From Umbilicaria muhlenbergii (Eukaryota; Ascomycota; Lecanoromycetes; Umbilicariales; Umbilicariaceae), in NCBI GenBank assembly GCA_000611775.1, contig KK106986.1, forward strand, positions 1,972,954-2,036,953: a DNA stretch of 64,000 nt, written 5' to 3'. Under the pieces are notes generated by a model, which did not search any database, was not told where the DNA came from, and worked only from the letters and a program-made list of their open reading frames with translations. The translations under genes and the position numbers were made by a program. Below are positions 33,213 through 43,390 of the stretch, in pieces. Each line of letters begins with the position of its first letter. Within the stretch, counting starts at the first letter, position 1.

Positions 33213-34608
33213 TACCGATCCCCTAATACCTTCGCCCGCGTCGTCGGCTTGACGAATAGACCGCTCGATGAGAAAGATGCGGGACTGCCAACAAAGAGTG
33301 GGAGGTGGGAGTTGTATGCTGGTATGGATATAGTGGAGGGGTCGAGGTTGTGAGGGAGAAGTTGGTTGGGAGGGAGGGGGCGGTTCAAGGGCGTCGAGAA
33401 GGTTACGCATGTTTATTTCGCTGCTGAGTCGTCGTCTGAGTGGCGTCGGTCGTGGGAAGATATGGGCGGGGAAGGGACTGATGGTGGTCTGGGCAGGGGT
33501 AGCGTACACCGAGCACGGCAGCGATTACCAGGAGCTTCAACGTGCCGACGTGGAAATTTTTTGAGAATCCGGTATCAGCGGTCGAGGCGCCATGTCCTAA
33601 GCCACAGCCCTGAACACTGCAGACTGGTGGAAAGGTTCGAGACGTCCACCCGATCCACTCGCCACAAGCAGCAATTCTCATCACCTCCTCTTTCACAAAC
33701 CTACGGTGTCGGGTTCCTCCCCTACATGCCCTGTCACCCACCCCGCCTCGAGACCGCCCCCGAGTCCCTGAGCCCGACACCTCCCAATATTTTTCACTCC
33801 GCAGTACGGCACCATGCATCGCCTCTCGCGCAACAAACCCTGGACCTCCTGCGAGATCCGCCTGCATGCTATCATCGGTTTCGTGCCCAACAACAACGCT
33901 ATGAACCTTGCGCAAGGCCTCGCACTCTTCCTGGCCAATGTACAGGGACGTCGAGGGAAAGGGCGCGGAGGTTTCGTTTCTTGGTAAGCACGAGAGCTGG
34001 ATGACTACGCATACGGATACTAGTTAGGATCTTCTGGCTAGGTCTCATGTTTGTGCTAGTACCCACCCGGAGCTGGTGCTGGAAAGGGCGTTCAATGTGG
34101 CGGACGGGGACTTGGTGATGTGGGTGATGCCTGGCTGGGGATCTGTAGTTATTTCGGTCTTAAGGGGATTGGCCCAACCACCTCAGCCGGGGCAAAAGCT
34201 GTTACTGGGGTGGAGTGGCTGGACAGTCGCTACGGGGATTGGGGGGCCTGGGTTAGGGAGAACGGCCTCAAGCAAGGAGCGTTGGAGGGTACGGGTCAGG
34301 AGTTTATGAAAGTGATGACAGAGGGTATTACTTTCGATCGGCAGTATGATTTGAGCGCTATAAAGGAGGTCGGACTCCGAGGGAAGGTGAACATGGTTGC
34401 AGGGTATCATCTGGCATTGGACCGGATGCGGAAGGCAACCCTCATATCCTGATGAAGCATCACAGCTGAAGGCATAGGCAGCTGCTCCGACCAGACCGAA
34501 GCATAGAACTCCCCACCAAGACCTCCCAAGCCCGAGCCGTCCTCCCACCATCTTCTCCAACTCCCCCCAAGCCAGAGATACCCCCCCACCACCGCCCTTA
34601 TCTCTCTC

Positions 34609-35240
34609 TCACCCCCCACCCCCCTTCCACACCGACACCGCCCCCCTCCCCACCTTATTAACCCCATCCCACACCTCAAACGTCCCCGCCCCAAAAATCC
34701 GTCTCGCCCGCATAAACCCACTCAGCCCCCCGATCGTGGCGCCCATTACCCCCCACGTCATCTGGTGGTTATCCGCATTCATCACACTCACTCCGACATT
34801 GTAGGCGCTTCCCCCGACGTTCTGTTGCGCGAACGACCATGTTCCGGTCGCGACGAGCCCGTCTCCGTTGGTCAGTAGGTGCGCGAGTATGCTGTTGTAG
34901 GCGTCGTTGAGCATGGGGAGGAGGAGGGTCGAGAGGGAGGAGGTCGTGATTTGGATCGAGAGGTGGGTGGATGTGTGGGGGACTTGCCAGATGTATTTGT
35001 TGGCGTCGGTGATGGCGCGGCGGAGAGGGGGCGGGGAGTTGCTTGGGTGGGTTAGCAGGTGGGGAGATTGGGGAGGGGGATGACTTGCGTGAGGGAAGGA
35101 GTTGGTGCGGCGTTGAGGGATAGTTGGTCCAGGGGGACGGGGATGGGCGTAGCGAGGGGAATGGGAGTGGGAGAAATGGGAGCGGGAGAGACGAGAGTGG
35201 CTAGGAGGTAGATGGTGAGGGAGAGGTCGAGCATGTGCAT
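34609..35240 (-). pseudogene. small secreted protein, paralogue 4 of 5 (divergent, probably damaged)
   Basis: The N-terminal frame from ATG 35240 gives a signal-like MHMLDLSLTIYLLATLVSP and Pro-rich text, then stops at 35052. The C-terminal family text lies in another frame: LRRAITDANKYIWQVPHTST, MLNDAYNSILAHLLTNGDG, VSVMNADNHQMTWGVMGA and FEVWDGVNKVGRG, ending at 34609. Between the two the only donor is a poor GTCATC, and no acceptor restores frame, so a frameshift is likely; a non-consensus intron remains possible. Both conserved Cys of paralogues 1, 3 and 5 are missing (YIWQ in place of IWC). It lies just downstream of, and convergent with, the PRISE pseudogene. Confidence 0.6.
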
Positions 35241-36000
35241 GTTTATGCGGTGGCCTCCATCCGCTTGTTCTGTCCTAGCAAGAACGGTGAGGTTGAGGAG
35301 AGGAGTTAGTTGCCTTGATGGTCTGACTATTTTCATAAACGTCTGCCATGCCATTTGGGGCGGCAGAGACCTGGTATGCACGAATGCCGCTGCCCTGTCC
35401 CGTCCGCGCCTCTCCTGGCTTTTGATTTTTGGGCAACTTGGGAATGAGTGGAATGTTTCGCAGTGGGGTTTCTAACACGAGCTTAAAGATTACAGCTCAG
35501 TAGAACCAATCGGAACGGGTCGGGTTATAGTCTGTCTAGCGTGTACGGCATAGGGAAGTACGCGATTGAAGCGCAGTGCTTGAAACATTCAATGCGGATC
35601 TTGCAAATATATGCGGCTCTGACTACGTTCTCAGGCATCTCGAACCAATCTTACCGATATCGAATAAGGCTCACACCAGAGATGAGACGTAACATTAGAT
35701 GACCGCAACAAGTGGCGGGTATGAAGTAGAGGAATTCAAGGAACTGTCAGCATCGAAGTGGTAAAGAATAGCACATTATGGAGTAACGTTAAAAGTGCCG
35801 ACGACAAAGCACAATACCTCCTACCTTACTATCCGTGCACCCCATCCTGCTCGAAGCTTCCTCCTCGTGAGGATATAAAGGACTCCTCGTCCGAGAACTG
35901 CCGGTCCACCACTCACCTTTACGCCGCACCTGATAATCCCACACCATGATTCATTTCACCGCCTCCAACTCCAGGAACCCCATAAAACTCACCCAGTCCC
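35241..36000. other. intergenic region between paralogues 4 and 5
   Basis: About 760 bp with no supported gene; contains the upstream region of paralogue 4. Confidence 0.3.
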
Positions 36001-36617
36001 CTACCTCAAAGCCCCTGCGCCAACCTCATGGTTGCCGTCATAGATGGTGAACTTGACCGTTCCAAACGACGCACTCTCCATAAATCCCCTCAGCGCTATC
36101 ATCGCCGCTGCCAAAACCCCATACGTCAATTGGTGGTTGTTGGTATTCCAAGTACGGAACGTCAGGCCCTGCGCAGTCGCCCACTGCACGATTCCGTTGT
36201 TGCCAATGACGCCATCACCTTCGTTGGCGTAGATATGGGCCCACACCTCTGTATATGCCATGCTTAGGATATCGCGCGCCATGGGACCCATAGCTGTGTC
36301 GAGTATCTGTAGGTACACGTAGGTTTGCGTGCCTGGGGTGCACCAGATTGCGGTGGTGGATGTGCGGCGGGAAGCGAGGGAGGTGGGGAGAACTGCGCCG
36401 GCATTGAATGTGCTGACGTTGGTGAGTGCCGGTTAGTAATGCGCCATTGACTTGTCGCATCGGGCAAGAGGGGCTCTTACGTCCCAGCTATAGTCGTGGG
36501 GGAATTAGAGCAGTGTTGGCTCCGAGGAGGTAGAGACGGAAAGCTGACGGGGATTGCTGTGCTAAGAGCGTTAAACTGAAATAATACCAAAACAGTGCTT
36601 AAGGCAAATGCACGCAT
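36001..36617 (-). CDS. small secreted protein, paralogue 5 of 5
   Basis: Exons 36481-36617 and 36001-36412 (intron 68 bp, GTAAGA...CGTCAG, phase 2) give 182 residues. Signal peptide MRAFALSTVLVLFQFNALST is followed by SQHCSNSPTTIAGT (first Cys, intron at AGT) and AIWCTPGT (second Cys). The core reads LTFRTWNTNNHQLTYGVLAA, LRGFMESASFGTVKFTIYDG and HEVGAGALR. First-exon length (137 nt) equals that of paralogues 2 and 3. Closest to paralogue 3, which lies on the opposite strand 4.6 kb away; the pair flanks the reductase pseudogene. Confidence 0.85.
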
Positions 36618-37519
36618 TGTGGACCCGGCGTTGCTGTCGGACTTTTTAACTCTTACGTTATCAAGATGAAATAATTGAGACTGTGGGCCTTGCCACTTTG
36701 AGGGCTTCCCACTAGGCGGAAGAAAAGGTCCATATTAATGTAATCAATGCGTTCAACCAGCTAAGCGGCCAGAGAATAAACCAAGGAAAGGAAACACTCC
36801 AGTGGAGCGGAAGATGTGGGTCTCTGTCCGTGAGACTGAGCTTCTTCGGTAATGTCGAGTTTGAAACTTGCGATGTTTCGAAAAGAGCCACACCGGTGGA
36901 TACGTTTTCTCTAGTCGCCACACTTCTTATGGAATAAGCTGATCGATTGCTCGCGAACGCAATGGTCGAAGAACATGAAATTTCAGAACTCGAAGCTACA
37001 AGAGATGACTCTCTTCCACTCTGTGTTAGTGTGTCGAACGGACAAGGCCATGTCTTGGAATAGTGATGAGCAAAGGCTCGCTCCAATCGTGTTTCGGTTC
37101 CTAACTTCTTCGAACCCGTAAAAGTTCCTCGAAGCAGTGTTGACGAGGAAGAGTACGTGTTCCTCCACGATTAGTCTTACCGTGGATATCCATTGGTATG
37201 GGTCAGCATAATGCTATCCATCCACTGACATCGTTCTTGTTTTCGTGATACGAATGTTAATCTATGACAGCGTTGCTGGCCCTCTTCTCCGTGTGTCTTC
37301 CGCACCGCGTTCATCTTTCCCACTTCTCTACGCTAACAAGCTTTGCAGCTCTTGTAGTCTTCGCTTTCATCTGAATCCGCGACAAGACTGATTACGTTGC
37401 CAGCGTTGACGCTTTGACTATGTTCGGGAGCGGGAATAACAATTGCTTGATCTGAGGGTACCCAACGTGGACTATGACCGACAAATGAGTGACTGTCGAT
37501 TGATGTATCTGCATGTTAC
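36618..37519. other. intergenic region
   Basis: About 900 bp. Short frames on the minus strand (36712-37086) show no domain. No gene supported. Confidence 0.3.
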
Positions 37520-38023
37520 TCACTGCCAGAACCTGATCATGTTAAAGGTAGCCTGTAGTATAAGCATCGCGTCTGCTTCCTCTTTCTCAGTCAAGCTCTC
37601 CATGGATTCAAGAAGGAGTCTGGTAAAGTCGCCATCCCTGCCATAATTCACTCGTTGTTCGCAGGTTTCGAAGAACCTTGGATAAAAGCCAGCGGATTCC
37701 CAATCAATGAGGCATAGCGAATCATCCTCCAGCCAAAGGATGTTCAGGGGAGCGATATCTAGGTGGCAAAGAACCAATTTGTATCCTCCAAGGGCAAGCT
37801 TTGCGCTGGCCCCGCGTAATCTACTGTTATAGAATCTCTTGAGTTCTTGAATAGAGTTGATGAGAATTCTGTCGCCTTCTGGCCAAAGAAGACCCTGTGA
37901 GGTTTCACCGCCTAGTGGTCCGGGAACGCGCCCTGGTATCTTCGCAAAATGGGCAACTGCGTGTGTGACTCGGCGGATGAGCTCCGGGTCTTCGAGCGGG
38001 TTGAGGTGGAAGTGTCGGGCCAA
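37520..38023 (-). pseudogene. APH-type phosphotransferase/kinase, C-terminal lobe only
   Basis: The frame contains KLVLCHLDIAPLNILWLEDD and LCLIDWESAGFYP, the catalytic-loop HxDxxxxN and the metal-binding D of aminoglycoside-phosphotransferase-like kinases, which are widespread in fungi and of mostly unknown substrate. Only ~165 residues are open, versus roughly 250-300 or more in the family. The frame begins without an ATG (TTG at 38023), stops occur just upstream, and no acceptor site is visible there, so the ATP-binding N-lobe is missing. The 81-bp mobile repeat lies 115 bp upstream of the break. Probably a truncated remnant. Confidence 0.65.
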
Positions 38024-38138
38024 GAGAATTGTGCGTTAGGAGTACGAGAAAGCCTTGTCTACCTAGTTCTCTTCGGGTGTAGCTAGCACCAGGCCCGACG
38101 TTTACCCTGCAGACTTAGTGACGAGTCACCCAGACCAG

Positions 38139-38219
38139 AAAGGTCGTAAAAACACACTTAGACCACAAAAGTAGCGCCAATAGGAATTGCACCTATTGTG
38201 TTTTATACGACCTCCAACA
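38139..38219 (+). mobile_element. 81-bp mobile repeat, copy A
   Basis: 81 bp flanked by the perfect 7-bp direct repeat AGACCAG (38132-38138, 38220-38226). Differs from copy B at 43936 by a single base that I can see. Near-terminal inverted repeats GGTCGTAAAAACACA / TGTGTTTTATACGACC and an inner CAATAGG...CCTATTG hairpin make it able to fold along most of its length. Confidence 0.8.
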
Positions 38220-38226
38220 AGACCAG

Positions 38227-38932
38227 CCCCTTAGACCAACCCTCCAGGCCAGCCCCCGAGACCAATCACCCGAAGGGAATTGTTATTCCAGTGATCACTG
38301 CGTCCAAGAAGCTATAGCTTCGAACGAACAAAATGGTGCAAAGAGAGTCAACTCTGTGGGAGCGCAAAGCGCTGAGTTATGTACGTAAAATAGGGATTCA
38401 TAAGGAACCTCGAACTGGAAAATTGCCTTCTTTCAAAACAGAAGTTACATTGACCGACATTTTTCTGGTCACTGTGGTTTTCACTGTTAACCTAGCAAGT
38501 GCTCGCGAAGAAACATATGAAGAAGCAATTATATCCGACAGTAAAGTCACGACCAACCGCCTTTTCTCCATTTTCCTTTATTCGTTGGGGTGCTAAGGCG
38601 GGCAAGAAAGGGTTCTGGACTCACCGTAGGTGGAGGCTCACCCCAGTCGAATTTTGGTTTTTCAATATTGTGAGGAGGTTCTTCAAGCATAACTGGCGGC
38701 GAAGGAATGGTCTGTGGGTGTTCCTCTACCGCTTCTTCGACCGGACCATTCTATACAGCCTATTAGCAAAGTGCTGCTGTCCGATACTCTAGGAATCGAG
38801 ACCTCATCCTGCGCGAAGTGCTCCGTTCTTGTTTCGTTGTCGAGAAGATATTCCATGAAACTCTCTCTCCGCGGGACAGTTATTTGTACATGCTTCGGCC
38901 GTCTTTGTGCAGCTATCGCCAAGTCAGTTGCG
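38227..38932. other. intergenic region
   Basis: About 700 bp with no gene recognised. Confidence 0.3.
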
Positions 38933-41340
38933 TTACTGGCTTCCCATAGACGATAAAAACTTTGTCACCGCGTGTTTGCAGATACTGGGGTACATAGTAG
39001 TCATACCAGATGTAGTGCGACCGATGTATCGTTTACATATCTCTGCACCACTCTGCAGCACTGCCAGTTTGCGCGAAAGCCTTTCTCTTTGATCTTGATT
39101 CTCCTGAGGCTCTGCAGCGATTCTGCTGACGAGCTCAGGCTCCATCTGCACAACGTATGATGGAGTCATGAGGTTAGCGAGATCGGCGATTAGAACACTT
39201 TCCACTGCTTGTACAGCCACGTTGTCGACGAAAGTTTTCAGGGCCACCTTGCAGATCGAGTCAGCCATAGCTTATCATTATAGCCATGTTTTGACCCGGA
39301 AAAATTCACCTTGTAGTAAGCTTCCATACAGTCCAAGACCTCAGAACAGGCATATCGATCCATGTCCGCTTCGTTCTCAGTGGCCAATGTAGAGATCAAA
39401 CTCGGCATCAGCGCCCCGATGGTAAAATTTTCTTTTCTCTCGCAGAAGCTGTGGATCTTCTTCGTTATTTCTGCTTTGCGGCGCGCCTTTCTAGTGTTCT
39501 GAACGTTTTCAGTAAAGTAGTGGTTGTATGTGATGGGATGCCCGGTCTTGTACGGCGCCAATAGTTCCGTGATCTTCTGGTCCAATTCCATATACCTCTT
39601 CTCCATTAGTGGATACATGAGTTCGTTCAAAAGACAATTCGACGTATAGCCGTCCGTTAAGTTTGCGATGGTGAGATCCAGAAATGCCTGTGTTGCCTCC
39701 CACATGGCACGGATGTGGTTTCGCGCTAGGGTCTCCCACGGCTTGGATTGTTCAAAGAAGAGGTCGCCAACAATCAGGGGACTATACATGCCTGGAAGCT
39801 CTCGACCTCGGCTTCGCTTCAACACCTCCTTGATTTTGTTGATGAACTCGTTTCTCCCAATCAACACCGGACCGATATGTGCATCAGAGTCCTCGGAAGT
39901 CACTATAGCAGTAGGCTTGCTATTGTGGTTTCCTTCAATTATCTGATGTTTGTGACCTTGGGTACGCATCGAACGTGCAAAGTCAAGATTGATGTTCTGG
40001 ACTCTACTGCGCAATCGTTTACTGTAACCCTCTTCCGAGCAAGCATCACCAAAGAACGAATCTTCATAGGTGCCGTCGATTGCTGCCTTGGTAAGCGATT
40101 GGAACGATTGGCTAATTCGTAAGAGAAAAAGACGCTGCTCATCGAGCCTAGCACGGCTGTTACCTAGCTTACTTAATTTTGACTGGCAGTCCTCGATGTT
40201 GGTAGCAATGTCTGCGCTGAGACTGGGAAGCTCAGATTTGATCTGATCAAGTAACACTTTGCTTAGTCGTTTCCTCAAGGCTGAAATGCCGACCAAGTTT
40301 CGGGGTAGATCCTGCCAAATCCCCTGAGAGAAGAACCTGGTTTCCAACATGTCGCGGGCCTCAGTCGAGAAGTTCCGAGTTTCGTAGTCGCGATTTCGTA
40401 GTACATGCCATCCAAGACGGAACTCAACGTCTTCATTCTTAGCGAGAGCAACGAAGAGGGTTTCGCTCTCAGAGCCCACAGGTAAAGTATCCGGTTTTGT
40501 TATCACCCCCAAGGTTCGAAGGCCCTCCGGATCGACCTCTTTCGCTAGTTTGAGGACGATTTGGTTTGCATAGTCGTTCTTAGCCGATACAACCGCGAGT
40601 ATGATGCTCCGTTGATTCTTCATGTACAAGTGTACTAGGTCCCGCACGAGCTCAACGTCTGCAGTACTTTGTAGCTTATTTTCGGAATGGATCAAGCCTG
40701 GCAGGTCGACAATGGTCAGATGGGGCCGATCGGGTCCGGATATCTCAACTCGCAGCACATCGCTTGTGAAGGCGCTCGCAGCTGCGGAAGTGTCCATCGC
40801 TTCCTTCGCTTTCTCGATAAGGGAAGGAAACTCCTGTAAATCGGCCAGAGTCTCTCGAAATTCGGACAGTCGTTGGCAATCCGATTCCGATCGGCTCTGA
40901 CTTGGAACAATCGCCACAGATACGTCGGGAACTGAGGTGCGCCGGAGTACTAGCTCCGTTGCGAAGCGGGTACAGAGATTGTCTTTCGTTGGGAATGGTA
41001 TACCAGAGATTGCTTCCAAGGCTGAGCTTTTGCCGGATGATTGGTCTCCACACACAATGAGCTGCGGAAGAGGGATGTAATGACTCAAACCTTGAGATTT
41101 GAGGCGATCAATAGCATCTAGAAGGCCTACATCGTCGCTCGAGTGTATAGATTCCAGCGCAATCGTGTTGGAAGACTCAGCTGCCATGGTCAAGTATACA
41201 ACTCGCTGTCGCTGCCGATAGGGTTTGAAAAGCTTAGGCAGCAGACCACAATGTGAGCGACCAGTACGGTTAGGATCGATTGTAGAGACCAAAAGTGTGG
41301 ACGGTCCCGGACGGACGATCGCGAAAGTTGCGAAAGCCAT
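38933..41340 (-). CDS. dynamin-family GTPase (Mx-like)
   Basis: Exons 39311-41340 and 38933-39247 are joined across a 63-bp intron (donor GTGAAT, CTGAC branch, GCAAG acceptor), giving about 780 residues. GTPase motifs: GDQSSGKSSALEAISG (P-loop), PTKDNLCTRFATELVLRR (switch region), TIVDLPGLIH (G3) and GVITKPD (G4). The middle/stalk region follows, and the second exon supplies the GTPase effector domain (ALKTFVDNVAVQAVESVLI, later ENQDQRERLSRKLAVLQ). The arrangement and lack of PH and proline-rich domains fit the Mx-like dynamins that are expanded in filamentous fungi. Start: ATG 41340 is the longest, but MAAESSN at 41187 aligns better with relatives. A GTAAGT donor at about 41398 hints at an upstream intron. 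Confidence 0.9.
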
Positions 41341-41581
41341 AGAAGATGTCCTAGGGAGCGGGGTTCGGAGACTCGCCTATCTGCAGGAGATCGACTTACG
41401 TTGAAAATCTACAAATATGTGCGTGTGCGCTAATTATAGTGAGGGAGAACAAATGAATAATCAAATAAAGCAAACCACCATTGACCGCGTTGAAAGCTTC
41501 GCTCTAAAACAGCGAATATGGAAAGGCATCGTCCAACCATTCCCAACCATTAACCACCTTAATTAACTCTTAATATAATGT

Positions 41582-43390
41582 CTAAACAGCCTGCGTTCCA
41601 GAGCCCATGTCTCCTGTACTTTGCATCTCTGAGTCCTTGCGGCCAGCGACACTATCTGCCATCAACATCATCCCCTGATTGTACTTGCTTCTGGCTCGAA
41701 GGCTCGGTCCCCACTTGAACAAAATGAATGGCAATGGCACCATGGCTGCTGAGATGAAGCCGAAGGTGCTTAAAGCCCAGGCACCAGTAAGGCCTTGGAA
41801 CACTGCGTAAAGTAAGACGGTCAGCTTTCCATGTTACTAGAGCTTCACAAGGGTTGGAGCTACTGACTTTGTATTATCACAAGTGGAAGCGCGGCGGCGA
41901 GAACCAATCTGAATGAGGCGGCGGCGGTTAGAGCTGAGAGAGTACCGGCGGGTGGGTATGCGTCGAACAGGTAGGGAACTGCGGAGTTCTGGAAAAACGT
42001 CAGTTAGTAAAATAGAACCATCTCCAGTCGATACCGGAGGTAGCTGCATAAAGGTGAACTTACAAGAACAGAAACGTTGCCCCAGACATAGAGGAAGGTG
42101 CCCATGACAGGGCTTGCCCATCTGAACTTTGGACTAGCCGTCCAGCCGATCCAAAAGAGCGAGGCCAATATACCAAACCCACCGATCATAGCGGGATACA
42201 ACCGATGTTCCAGGTCGATCATACCATTGTGGCTTCTCTTCAAGAGCCTTGGAGTCGTAAGCCTATCGATGAGAGCACTGGTGAAGCAAGCCAAAAGAGC
42301 GCCAACGATTGCAGCGATAAAAGCCAAACCGACCTTCTGGATGTCGAAGGCGTAAGTTGACTCCAATACAACAGGAACGGTAATAAAGAAGGAGAAGACG
42401 ACGGCAAAGTTGAAACCCAGATAGAGACTCGTACCGATGACGATGGGTTCGGTGACTAGCATCTTCAACGGCGTGAACAGAGTGACCTGGAGCATCTCTT
42501 GGAGTGTCTCTCCGCTGCCAGCCTTGGCGAGCTTGACAGGGGGCAGAGAAAGTCGGGATGCTCTTCGTCTCATGATGGATCGTTGATATGTCTCCGGCAT
42601 TCCGACACCGAGAAGGTACGCTGCAAGGGCTAGCATCAAGGTGACCCATTGAGTCCATCTCCAGCCTTTCGCCGCCACGACAAAGCCGCCGATCAAAGGT
42701 CCTGCAAGACACGGAAGCGTATTAGCAACCGAGTAACATTGAAAGGTTTTGGATTGACTCGACAGGAAGCATGACTTACCGGCTGCAGCTCCAACAAACG
42801 ACGCCAGGGACAAGAAAGAATAATACGTGACCGTCGTATCCGTGGACCAAACATCGGCAAATGTACCTTCGATCAATACCAGACACGGGCCACCGAAGAA
42901 TCCCGCGAAGAAGCGGCACGCCGCCAGTGTCGCGAAGTTGGGCGATACGCCTGCACCAACGATGAAGAGGCTGAAGATCGGTAGGCTGACCAGGTAGACT
43001 ACGGAGCGGCCGAGCCGTTCACTCAGGTGCGGTGTCGTGATGGGCGCAAAGGCGATACCGAGGAGATAGAGGGACAGCCCCAGGATGGTAGTGGTCATAG
43101 ATACGTCGAACCGTTTGACTACCTCGGGGATACCGACGGTGTAGCATGTTGCACCGAAAGCGCTGTAGAAGCATTAGTACGGGGGTATGGATTGGAAGCT
43201 CGAGAAGGAGAGAAACGTACACTACAAAGGCGAAAGCGAATGCGACGGCGGAGACGTAGATTCTTCGGTGGAGTGGCCAATTGAGCGGGTTGTCGGGGTC
43301 GGAGGGAGACATCATGTGGCCGGCGGACATTTCGGTGATTCCTTTCCTGGATTCGTCCATTAGGGTTGTGGAGTGTTCCATTGAGTCCAT
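41582..43390 (-). CDS. MFS transporter, DHA1-type drug/polyamine family
   Basis: Starts MDSMEHSTTLMDESRKG with the fungal DHA1 signature SDPDNPLNWP. Introns: 43163-43220 (GTACGT...CTACAG), 42702-42779 (GTAAGT...TTGCAG), 41989-42063 (GTAAGT) and a last one near 41800-41860 (GTCAGT...ACGCAG). Spliced text runs FGATCYTVGIPEVVKRFDVS, LGLSLYLLGIAFAPI, LSERLGRSVVYLVSLPIFSL, RFFAGFFGGPCLVLIEGTFA, ...GPLIGGFVVAAKGWRWTQW, giving 12 likely helices around a central cytoplasmic loop. It probably exports small molecules by proton antiport across the plasma membrane; substrate unknown. The dynamin gene lies downstream on the same strand. Confidence 0.88.

Larger units (their letters stand above)
31953..34452 (+). 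pseudogene. PRISE-like NAD(P)-dependent reductase/epimerase (SDR), split by a pogo element and decayed
   Basis: The N-terminus reads YQAIIFGASGITGWALLREN, an SDR nucleotide-binding glycine motif, up to 32047. The family text resumes in the same frame at 33213 (SPNTFARVVGLTNRPLDEKD, later VEKVTHVYFAA). Further blocks follow: QTYGVGFLPYMPC, KPWTSCEIRLHAIIGFVPNN (family: WTWCEIRPDAIVGFVPN), NAMNLAQ, HPELVLERAFNVADGDLVMW and WLGICSYFGLKGIGP to MRKATLIS at 34452. These blocks lie in several frames, with at least one in-frame stop between HTDTS and DLLARSH and the likely start reading GTG at 31953. The gene is therefore dead even without the insertion. The family includes progesterone 5-beta-reductase/iridoid synthase-like enzymes. 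Confidence 0.8.

Noticed and set aside
38139-38219. Reading the 81-bp repeat as a tRNA gene
   Set aside because: A T-arm-like string is present on the minus strand, but I cannot draw acceptor, D and anticodon arms around it, and both copies have target duplications.
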